Positions 48,001 to 59,900 of a DNA stretch of 64,000 nucleotides are shown piece after piece; position 1 is the first letter of the stretch; every line of letters begins with the position of its first letter. This DNA is from Thamnaconus septentrionalis (taxonomy: Eukaryota; Chordata; Actinopteri; Tetraodontiformes; Monacanthidae). Under the pieces are notes generated by a model. That model ran no database searches. It saw only the letters and a program-made list of their open reading frames with translations, and was not told the DNA's origin. The translations under genes were made by a program, and so were the position numbers. The stretch lies in contig CM020515.1 of the NCBI GenBank assembly GCA_009823395.1, positions 11,056,989 through 11,120,988 of the forward strand, given 5' to 3'.

Positions 48001-49610
48001 AATTTGGGTCGAGGATGGTCCCGTGTCTTGACGGGCAGCCACTCAGATCCTCCAGCTCAGTGCCGGTTAAATTTTGAAGGGATATTTCACAGGTGACTTT
48101 CACCAGGCTACGGGCATTAACACTCCATCTATCCCTCTAAACGTGAGGCACCATAGTAGCTGCTCGCTCCGTGTATAACACTAATGTACTCAGGTTCTAA
48201 CAAGCAGAGGGGATTTAATTAACACTGTTTGTTTTCCATGTGGCCCCACCAGGATTCACGAGCGCGCACCTGATGCAACGCCGCGCAACTGTTTAGTTTG
48301 AGTGCGGTGTGTTTGTGTGTTGTGTGGTTGGACCCTCCTGAGCCACCCAGGTACCCTTCACCGCATCTCTCCAGGGCGCCCCTCACTTTGGTTCACATTC
48401 TTATCACTTAATATTACTTGTGCTGGTGGAATCAAGAGCAGTTGGAGCTCAGGGAGTTTTGTTGTTGTTTTTTCATTTGCTTTTTAAGGTTGTCTGCTTG
48501 CATTGCACAACAATCCTAACGCTGCTCCGGTAATTGTTATGCTTTTGAAGTTGACGTTTGCTCCCATGAGGTTTAATAATTTAGCATGTCGTACAGCTGA
48601 GCATTTACAGGCATAAAGTTCAAGCAATAAAATACAAGATCATAACCATAAAAGCGGCACCAGATCATTAACTTGACAAGTAGACCATAAATCAGAAATG
48701 CTACTCTCCTGCTCGACGACCACGACCTTGAAACAAAGCCGTGTGTGGCCTGAGTGGAATCTGAAACAGTTTTGTGATGTCAGCTGAAAGCCGAAAAGCA
48801 GTTCTTTATTTTGTCATGTCAACGCAACACTTATTTGATTTCCAAAACATTGTGTATTTTTATTTTATTTTTATTTTTTTAGAAATAAAATTGTATAAAT
48901 ATGAAATCCCCTTGGTCAGGTCTCCACTGAGAAAAACAGTCTTAAATAATTAAACAGGATATGTTACCTTGATACTGTATGTAGTAGGAGCTCCAAGTGC
49001 CATCATTAACATGTACATTTGCATTAGGTTGCTTCTTAGGAGACGACTTGGAATAGAAAGCAAGAGCACAATCCCCTTGACAGAATATTAATATTAAACC
49101 GAACGTGCAGAACAGGAAGCAACCTTATCAGAGCATCAACCATATCAAGAAAAAGCCACTACAAAGGAGCCAAAGCAGTGGTGAATTCCAAGAAGCTCTC
49201 TTAGTCACACAGAGTTCAGAGAAGTACGGGAGTATGAGTGAGAAAAGAAGTACGGTGGGGCCAAATACCAAAGACTCTGCAAAACAACAAACGACAGGGT
49301 GAACTTGCCAGGACAAATATCTGACCATACGATGATGAACTGTGTTTAGACATGACATCCGTGCGCTCAGCCACCAACCAACGACCAACACCTAAGGTCA
49401 TTAGACCAACGTTATAATTGTTTGCCACTGGTTTTAAATTCTGCAGAAACATCACACTGGTGGTCTTCACTGTACTCTAAAGTATGTCTTTGCTAATGTT
49501 GTCTGATCAATGCCTGCATGATGAAAAACTATTTTATATCCAACTGAGGGACTATAATGGAAAGGACCTGTGATTACAATGTAGCATTATGTTTTTATGT
49601 TTTATGTATG

Positions 49611-49662
<52 letters not shown>

Positions 49663-52600
49663 TATAAAAAACACAACACAAACTGTTGTCAGTCACAAGT
49701 CTGGTGTATTTAAACCATGTCTTTAAACAGTATCACTTTCACTCACAGCTGCTCAGACTAAGAAAGGGAAGCAGTGTTAGGAGGCATGAAGGAAAAAAAA
49801 AGAAAAGACACACAGACATGTATCCTTGCTCCTAATGATCGACTCGTGGCCCAGGAGGCTCCCGCTGTCAGATGGTCTTTGGAGGAATAAACACCACAGC
49901 CAGAACACGGGCTCTAATTATCTGACTTCGATAAGACATTGTGATGTACTCAAATGTCAAAGCGGCGCACCGACGAAAGCTGACCAATTATCATATTCAC
50001 TGTAGCTGCACCGTGCGTGAAGAAGCGTGCACATACTCAACCTTCTGGCTCTGGGTTAGAGACTCGTGTTTCAGTGTGTCTGTGTGTGCGTTTGTTCTCA
50101 TTTCCCTTCTGATGGGGGAGAATTATCTGATGAGTGCTGACATGTTTTTCTCTCTAGAGACATTTTTATTTCACACCCGGCACCTCCCTTTAACACTTCT
50201 CTAATTGTGCCTATTGATCGCTCGGCGGCTGTTGTGATGAGAGACCAGGGGCCTGACTTGCAGGCGGTTTAATGTTTAACAGGCGGAGCAGCCGATACCG
50301 TGGCAACGTGGCCGTTTCCCAGCGTCAAGTGCGCTGTTGCCGTTTTTGTCACACTTGACACGGAGAAGGCGAGCAGCGCTCACCTCCTTTGCTGGATGTC
50401 ATGATAGTGGGTGCGTTTTTGCAGCCTCCAGGCCTCCCGCTCCTGAGAGGTGGAGTCGTAGCTGTAGTAGTGCAGCAGGAAGGGCCACACCTCGCCGCGG
50501 ATGGATGGGTCGATGCCACCGAAGAAGATCGCCTTGGGAAAGAAATGGGGGAAAAAAAAAAGTGACAATGAAGCAAAACACCACGATAACGATGATAATG
50601 CGGTCATCCGGCAGCGCAGACGGCACAGCTGAAACAAGAACCACGGCGGAGGAGATTCAATGTTTCAATTCCGTAAAACCAAGACCAAGCTTAGGTAACA
50701 AAATGAAAAGAAACTTTGAAACACTGCTAAATGTGTATGATCAGCAAGTACAGTGCCCCCCCTTTGTTTGTGTAGTTTCATGTTTACTGAAAAAAAGGTC
50801 TTGGTCACAGTGTAACTGCCACTGAGTCATTTCAGTACGTTGCAAACCTTCAAACCCAGAGGGTTGGAATGAGTCACAGGGGAATATTGGCTGAGGCAAA
50901 CGGTGAATGGAACTGAAAGTTGCGGGAAAAAAAAAATGCAGGCGTAGACTTTCAAAATGACAAAGACGCTGAGGGTCGCCGAGGCACCTTGCGTAGCTTA
51001 TACTCCTCCTCCACCTGGCCGTTCTGGTTGAGGTGACGCAGCCAGGTGCTGACGTCCAGCCGCCGATACAGCTTCTCCTCCGGGTGGGTCTCCGCCGACG
51101 GCAGAGTGGGCCTCTGGATGGAGAACTGCATGCAGGACTTCTCCACTGTGGCCTGAAGGGGGTCGAGGTGGGGGTGGTTGAGGGGGTGGAACAGTTGAGT
51201 TGGAGGTAGAAAATAACTCATCCTGGTAAAACCCGACGACGTTTGGACTACAGCCGCTGACCTGGTCTTTGAGCTGAGTCTCCCTGCAGCACTTCCACTG
51301 CTGGAAGACTTCGGCCAGCTTGTCCAGGCCAGCGTGGTGGAAGTGAAGGATCTTGTACTGGCTCTCTCTGCTGGCGATCACCAACTGGCCACTGGTGCAC
51401 GCCTCATCGCTACAGTGGAACAAGTAATGGTCAGCGGGGTGGCTCATTATCATTAATACAGTATTACATTACATACGTTTTATAGTGTTAATAAGGCCCC
51501 GTTTACACAAAGCCGGTGTTTTCACTGAAACCGCACTTTTTTGAAAACGCTGATGTCACAACTCTGAAATCCCTCCCCTCGCCCTGCAACCTGTGTGGCC
51601 GTGAGGTGCAGACGAGACGACCACTCTTGACTACAACTACGTTGGACAGCGGACTTTTTACTGCTACTAATGATCAGCCTGCAGTCTTCCTATTAACCTC
51701 CACTACAACAAACCGTAAACAATAGTGAACAATAACACGCGGTGCTCATGGATTGATCGTGGATTAATCGTGGATTGTGCGCAAAGTGAAAGTAAACACA
51801 ACAAAAACTATGTGCAAACCTTCCGTATTACTTTTTATCGATTTTCTTTTGGGTCAGCGGACTGGGATACTGAGGCAGGAAACCTAAATGAAAAAATGTT
51901 AGCAAACTTTTACTGGCACGACTCCCAGTCAATCTTAACGTGTACCTTTACCTGTGTACCTGTGTTCTTAACTAACTCGAAGCAGAAGTTGATGCTAATG
52001 TTTTTAGCGAGCTCACGCTTCAGGTGGTCTTCTTCTTCCACCTTCAGGGAGTAAACCTGCGGCGCCACACCAGGCCTGGCATAGGTACTACATCGTTTTC
52101 AGTCGTTTCCAGCGTATCCGTGTAAACGGGAATTTTTTTTCGTGTCAAGGACCCCTGAAACATTTTAGGGCAAGACAGATAGCCCCGCCCCTCAACCCCT
52201 CCAAAACCCGTGACTCCCGGCTCACCTGAAGAAGAGCCTCAGCGACCTCATGTGACCCAGGTCCACCCTGAAAACGCCACATAGCTGCTCCAGCGCCAGC
52301 ACCTTCTGCTGCTCCTCCCACCTGGCGCCCTGCGACTGGCCGCTGTAGTCAGAGGGGGCGTGGCTGTCCAAACTGGAGGCGGAGCTGACGGACTGGGTCA
52401 TGGACTCATGGTCGCACAGCTCCCTGGTGGGTGCAGGTAGGAGGGGGAGAGAGGTGAGAGGGGCATCACCTTGTCGCACTTGGGCCAGTACACGCCGTGT
52501 TTCGCACGTGCACAAACATTCCGTTGTATGGCAGCGGGCACTAAGCCGGGCGACCCGTCGGGATGATTTAATGACAATTGATTTTGGCTTCCGACCGTCG

Positions 52601-53087
52601 GAGAAAGAAAAACAAGCAGAGATAAAAAACGATCGTTCGGTTGCGTGTTTAGGCAAGCGAGCAGCGCGTGAGCGCCATCACTCCAGCGTCCACCAGCTGT
52701 GTTTTCAGAGCGGAGCGCGGTGCAGCGCACATGGAGAAACCAGGCGAAAGCTCCCGCTGTGATTAAAGAACTTGGACGCGATCACGTCATATAACACCAG
52801 TAGGTTATATAAACAAAACCACAGGGCTCGGAGAGAGGTTATTATTGTATCGCAGAAGTGGGAGAAGGGTTGACATGCTCCGACTACCTCTTACATTTAT
52901 TTCTGATCACGTAACCCCAAATCATCAATACATTAATAATTATTATATATAATTATATAAATAATATAATCCTATGATATAATTGTAATTATTGTAAGTT
53001 TTTAATAAGGAACAAATCCGTCTTGCACTTATATGGCACATTGTCAGGGGTAGTGCAAAATGGCAGGAATGCATAGAGGCTCCTGTT

Positions 53088-53142
<55 letters not shown>

Positions 53143-53246
53143 AAGTAATAATACAGAAAACATCCACATGAAACGGCTCAGCAAGCAATAAAATATTTTC
53201 ATTCCAGCGACATGTCGGCCATGTTGAGAGTCTATTGAATCCTTTT

Positions 53247-53294
<48 letters not shown>

Positions 53295-53865
53295 AATGGC
53301 CCGTATCTAATGACCATAATGCACCCTCAAACATGTCTCAAGCAGCCAGCGCTGAGAAAGTGAACAGCGGTGAGCTGCCTTAAAACCTGCTGGTAATTGA
53401 GATGCAGTGGTCTACACAGAGGTTAAATTCTCAAAATCTCTGTGGATAATTCAGGCATAATAGAAAAGACAGAGATCCAACAAAGAGCAAAGGCTTCCTC
53501 GTTGTAATTCATTCTATAAAAGGACCGATGTCATGCGAGAAAAAGCGTTTCCCTTTTCAGAAGACAGGTGAGGAAGAAGCGTCAGCGACGCTGCTGCTAC
53601 TTTAAAAAGGAGTCCGGGCAGGTCTGATCTATAACGCCCTGGATCGATGATGTCTGGTTAATCATTTCCCCTGTTAGCAGATGGGAAAGTAACAAGGCTG
53701 ATCAATCCGAGCTGCAGCGTTTCCTCCGCTGCGGGCTGATTTACTGCTCTGCGTCTCATGTATCGCGCCACAAAACTAGAGCGGGGAAACGCGAGCAGAC
53801 GGAGACAGAGAGGCACACAGGGCTCTGCTGAGGCGGTTAAGCAATCTGCCAGGGAGAGAGAGAGA

Positions 53866-53947
<82 letters not shown>

Positions 53948-56900
53948 ACAACTGGAACCACATTTTTATAACTCCAATGACTGTCAAGCGCGAGGTGTTA
54001 ACAACGCCTATGAGATCGTTTACAGCAGACATTTCCCGCCGCTCCTTTGGCACACTTCGACTTCTGGTCCCGCCTCCACCACCGTGCCGAGATGAAAAGC
54101 GCCAAGAAAAAAAAAAGAAAATAAAAACTTGGAAAAGGCAGCGCGAGAGCACGTGAATCTTGGCGCCGCTGCCAAACGTTGACAGCGCTGTCACTCAGCG
54201 GCCTGGACCTGCACGCCAAGCATTTTGAGTAAACAAGCTGTTTTGACGGAGTCACGCTGCTGCGTCCCACCAGGGCCAGGCTGAGATCAAACTGGCCTCA
54301 GGCCTTTCATAACACCTCTCCGTGCGCACACACAGGGGGGTAGGAGGCAGGGAGGGGAGGGGGGGTGGTGCCAGGTCACCCTGAGAACCAGGACCAAGTG
54401 CTCCAGGCCTCAGAGGACTTGCGGGCCCTCCAGCTAATCCCTGAGAGGCGGCAGAGACACGGAGGAGGCGGCGGCTGGGGACGAGAGGCTGGTGTGGGCT
54501 GGTAGAGTTTGAAGAAGTCTTAATACGTAAATAAAAATGTCCCTTCGTAGGGTTTAGGAATCAAAAGTCTCACAGAAGTGAGCAGGCTTAAACCGAGCGG
54601 TCACTAGAGATTACTAAGAGGAGGACGTCATTAGATCTGGATATAGTTACACAGCAGCCTGATTGGTATTCAGTCATGATTTTGGGATGGTTTGTGAAAA
54701 CCTGTGAGGCTGACTAGTTACCGGCATCCCCAGAGTTGCACCTTTACAGTTGTCACGGCTTCAGATTTTAAAATCTTTAAATGAAAGCACCACGGCAAAG
54801 CTTGCGTAGGCTTGTTTCAGGATGCCATGGTGCGTTTAAATTTGTCACAGAGACTTGTGGACGTGAGGTGATCTTAAAGAATTGGCCTTTTGGTTAAAAA
54901 AAAACAAACAAACAAAAAAAAGACTTTTCAGCCCTAAAATAAAACAGAGCACAGAAACGTTTACCACAGGCTCGTGCCTACCCATCATCCTTTGCACTCT
55001 GCCTGCTTGTGAAGGTTTTAAATATGACATGTGGAAGCTCATCAGACAGCCAAAAAAACAACAACAACAATAAAAAAAACAAAATTCACTCAGCCTAACT
55101 TAAACTAAAAGACGGCTGCAGCACCTTATTGCACATCTTGTAACATTGAAAGTTCAGTCAAGTGCTGCACCTATTTCCCCTGAGGTTTTCCCAACCGACA
55201 CTCTCTAACGTCGCGATAAATAGGGCGACATACACTTGTGACTGAGGCCTTTAGAGCGCCGTGCGAATTTGACAGGTCCATGGCCTCCCCTCACATAGAA
55301 ATCATTCTGGAAAAGAACAAACCCAGAAACATCATCAGCATGAAGGTATCCTGAGCGGCTTGGAAATGTGGGTTATGTTACGTAATCAGCGATAGGTGAT
55401 GGTTAAAGACGCAGCACTGTGGGAACCACTTATCTGAGATGTTGTCACATGTTAAAATTCCTGAGGCAGAGCCTGCGGAAGGCACGCTGCCAGCCAGCAG
55501 CGGCTTCATAAACCGCTGCTGCAACTTGAAAGGACCTTGTTATGAAGCTTGACAGAGATTGCGGCCGATTTCTCTCCCACCGCTTGCTCGCCCCCTCCCC
55601 GCAGAACCCCCCCCCCCTCCCAATTCATGCGCTTTCGCTTTTCCATACGCGGCTTCTTTCTTTTTGAATGATTCCAAGTGACATGTTTCCAGTTCCTGGC
55701 CCCTTAACAGTGTCAATTAAAGCGAGCAAGAGAGAAAGAGAGATTGAGTGGGTTCCAGGGTTTTGGCTGCTGCTCGGCTCTCTTCAGCGCTCTAATCCGG
55801 GGAGCTGACATTCAGCCCAGCACAACAACCCCGGGAACACTGGGAATCAAAGGGCTTCACACAGACTTTAGTAAGGGGAGTGGGGGAGGGTGTGTGTGTG
55901 TGAGGGGGGGGGGTGTTTGAGAGGTGGGCAACACCAAAAGAAACAATATTCAGCAAAAACAGGGAGAGTGGGGAGGAAGGACAGATGCAAAGTACAGCCG
56001 GGAAGGAGGGGGCAGAGGAATACAGGAGAAAGGAGGGAGTAGCAGGCAGGCAAAAAAAAGAGAGGGAGGAATGCAAGAAGGGCAAGTGCAGTGAGAGGGT
56101 GAGAGGGAGTGGAGTGAGCAGAGTGAGCAGAGGAAGACCAGGCGTAAAATTAAAAAAAAAAGGCTTGAAGCTTTAAGGCAGAGGGCACTGCCAAGTCACG
56201 CACTGCACTGCACTGCACTGCACTGCACTGCGAGCAGGCCGGAGTGTGAGAGTGGTTGAGCAACACAGCGACTCACGGGCCCTTGCGCGCGCAATCTGGC
56301 CAGCATGTCAGGGCCAAATAGCTGCGCGAGGGGAAGAGCAAGGAGGGAATGATAGAGTCAAACGGCCGCGGGGTCTGAGCGGCAACTCAATCTCCGTCCA
56401 GATGGCAACCCCTTGATTAAGGGCTGCTCTCTGGAAGCGCCGAGGTTCGAGGGGGGTTTTGCGGGATTTCGGGGACTTAAACGGGGCCATCTGTGATATT
56501 ATAAAGTAATAATAAAAAAAATCATTTAGATTATGAGCTGCTTTGCATGCGCGAAGCCGTCCCCAACTCGGGAAGGTGGCCGGGCCTCCTTCCTGTAAAG
56601 TCGAGCCGCTTGCTGTCAGTCTCGGGAGACCGTTAATGAGACGCAGTGACGGTGGTCTGACCGCCAGGCTGCAAACCGGGTCGCCTGTCAACCATTCTCT
56701 TATTTCTGGCTCCACCTTGTGGGCTTTTTGAGTAACTGAATGTGTGACAAAGATGAAGATAAACTAGGTTAGGTCGCAGCAAGGTTGTTCATTAATCTGC
56801 CTGATGAAACCTGCTGACGGTCAGCAATAAAGATCTTAGCCTTGCACAAATGATTACTGACTCTGCACCCCCACAAAAAAAAACCCTGAAGATCCTGAGA

Positions 56901-59900
56901 CAACAAAAAGTTTAACCCTCTGTTTATAGCCGCCGTTACAACAACAAGGGTTCTGCAAGCTGATCTAAGAAAGCAGAACAAACTCCCAGTCGGGGGTGTT
57001 GTCACTAACCTGATCATTGCCCTGTGTGGCCTCACATAGGGCTGTTCTGCATTGGCAGTCACTTTCTGAGCTGTGCAAGCAAAACAAGCAAATGACAAAC
57101 TAGAGCAAACTATTCTGAGAAGCGGTGAGTTCATTGATTGGTGAAAGTCAAGTTTGAGTCACACGTGATTCAAATTCTGAAAAAAATTCCAATACAGAGG
57201 AGGAACATGGATAATCAGCCACAAATAATAACATGATTTACTTAGAGTAAGTTTGCACATATTTTCTGCTTAAACCTACTTGTTGACTGTATTAGAGCTA
57301 AAAAAAAAAAAAAACAACAACAAACAAACAAAAAAAAACATTATTCTTTTTCCTTGAGGAGTTGGCAGATATGCAGAAAACATACAGGATTTATTTGTAT
57401 TCCTTAAAAAAAAACTCCTATGCTGTCAAATGACTAATGTGCTTTGCAAAACATGGATCTAATTCATGATTATCAAAATTAGGTTGTTTTCCCCCAGTGA
57501 ACAGTTGTTGTGTTGGGTAAACTTTCTGTATTATTATTTTTCTGTCAGAGATATTAAATAAAAACAGGGCACAACATTAGAAGGAGGTGCTTTCACCAAG
57601 TAGCTGGAACAACAGTAGTAACTACTGGAGCTACAGTGCCACCTGGTGGTTGCAAACCCTCAAAGAAAAGACATTTCTGACCTGAAGAAAATAATCTGCA
57701 AGGAAATATTTTTTTCAAATGTTTGCTTTGAAGGTACTGATTAGACAATCTGACTTGGGTACTCTACCAAGATCCAATCTCGCAATACAACGACACCTTG
57801 GCATTGAGTGAACAGTACGACACAGCCACACAACATATTTAAAACTCAGTGAACCAACAGTTTTCTCAAACTTCGTCACGCGGTTCCACTGGCAACTTGC
57901 AGTGTGGGTCACAACCACCAGTTCAAACCAGGCTGAGCAACCCTGGGCAGATGAAAACTGGATTTCCCACTTTTCTCCGTTCTGCTTTACCGCAGCGGAA
58001 AATAAAACTACAGGTTTGGACGCAGTGACCTACTATTTGAAACCAGCGTCCCCGAAGGCATCGAGACACTGACAAATTTGTGAAATACCATTAAATCACT
58101 AATAACGATCCAGTTCTCAATGCGGCGTTGCTGTCGACGCAAAACACAGGAGACACGCAGCGCCATCAAGTGAGGATTTTTTTTTTTTAAACTGCTGACC
58201 TGCTTTCACCGTCCAAGAAGACGGAACCGCTGCTCTCACAGAGGGCCTCGCTGACAGGGGACAGGCAGAAGGGCGAGGAGAACGTGTCCGAGTCGGACCC
58301 CATGGTGCTGTCGCGGCTCACTTCGTCCGACAGTTCGCATGAGCCCTCGTCGCCCTCGTCTCCTGCAGAGGGAAGCTGCTGCTGCTGCTGATGGTGATGG
58401 TGATGCGAGGAGGAATCTGCTTCTCCCTCGCCCGCCAGGCTGTGGCTCTCTGCCGAGGCACTGCAGGTGATGCTCCTCTCCGCGTCCTCGTCCTCCTCCT
58501 GCGCTACTGGGTGACGGTGGTGTGGCCTGAAAGGCATGTCACATGGGTACAGACCCCTTCATTGCAACCTTGGTTGTTATTTTAAGAGAAACTTGACAGC
58601 ATAATGAAGAAAACAGCAGAGATCTTTATCTCTCATATACTTTGTGAGAGTTCGGTGTTTTTTTTGACCCAATGCTGCACCCACGTATTTACTGTGACGT
58701 TGCACTGGAAGGGGTCAATTAAATATAAAAATAGGAGAGGAGTTTGTCACATCAATGCATACACAGGTTGTTGTTTATTTTGCTGATTATTGTTGAGAAG
58801 TTCGTTTTTTTTTTTTATTGACACGGCTATATTCACAAGTGCACCATATGCACACCACATATGCTCACTATGCGTACTCTTAGAAAGGTCAGTCTTCAGC
58901 TGTTTGGCTTGTCCAGAAGATGATTTTATGATGGTCAACTTTAGCAACACAAGGTTGTTGTGTCTCTTTTCAGAACATTACTCAGGTTAATATTAGTATT
59001 ATTGGTCTTCTAGTACAGTGGTTCTCAAACTTTCTCTGTCACGCCCCACCTTGGAGAAAGAAAATTTTTCATGAATTCTTCTTTTGGTCCCTGTCAAATA
59101 TTTGTCCATCCTGTGTACCTGAGCAGCGTTTTTCTGAGCTACAACCTACTGAACACTTTTTGTTAATTGTTCCGCCGTGGAAAAAGTTCAGACGTGAAAA
59201 CATTAGTTCCCCCGGGCGCCTCGTCTCCCTCCCGCCCGGTGTTTTGCGCCCCCCCCCAGACGTGACACTGCGCCCCCCAGGGGGGACGCGCCACCCACTT
59301 TGAGAAACACTGTTCTAGTAAACATAGCAAGAGAAATCACGAATATCACTTACTAAAATCACTATTATTAATCACACTATTGTCATTCTTCCTAGGCATC
59401 AAATCTAAAACAAAGCAATGCGACGACTTTGCTACCTTCGCCCTCGGCGGCGTGCATTCCTGCGCACCGGGGAGCTCTCGGGCGTGATGTAGCGCAGCGC
59501 CTCCTCGTCCTGCCTCTGAATGCGGGAGTTGGGCACCCATGTCAGAATCAGAGTGGTGCCCAGGCTCTCGTCCTTCTCCGTGTGCACGCACAGGTAGCCT
59601 GCAGGGGGCGACAAACACACAGAGCGGAGTTGGGAGGAGGTAAGGAAGTGTGCCCAGAGCAAACAGGCTGTTAAACTTAAGAGGAAACGGTGAGCGCGGA
59701 ACAAACATGTCATCTGGTGTGAGACAAGAGACAAACAAAGAGACACAGGCGAACTGGATTGGTGAGAAACGAGACGGAGTCAAGTTGGAAAGGCAGATGG
59801 ATATCATGTCATGTCAACTGTTTGGGACTTCGACACCGCAGATCCATTTAAAACCACCATCCTTCATCGCACACCTGATTAAAGTGGACTCAGCTGGTTA

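Larger units (their letters stand above)
52424..58199 (-). other. tbc1d16 intron 3
   Basis: 5776 bp, the largest coding intron. It contains (CA)n at 53090-53132 and 53249-53292, (AG)n at 53853-53942, G-rich tract 54330-54370, (CACTG)n at 56201-56231 and much unique sequence. No separate gene is supported. Confidence 0.8.
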
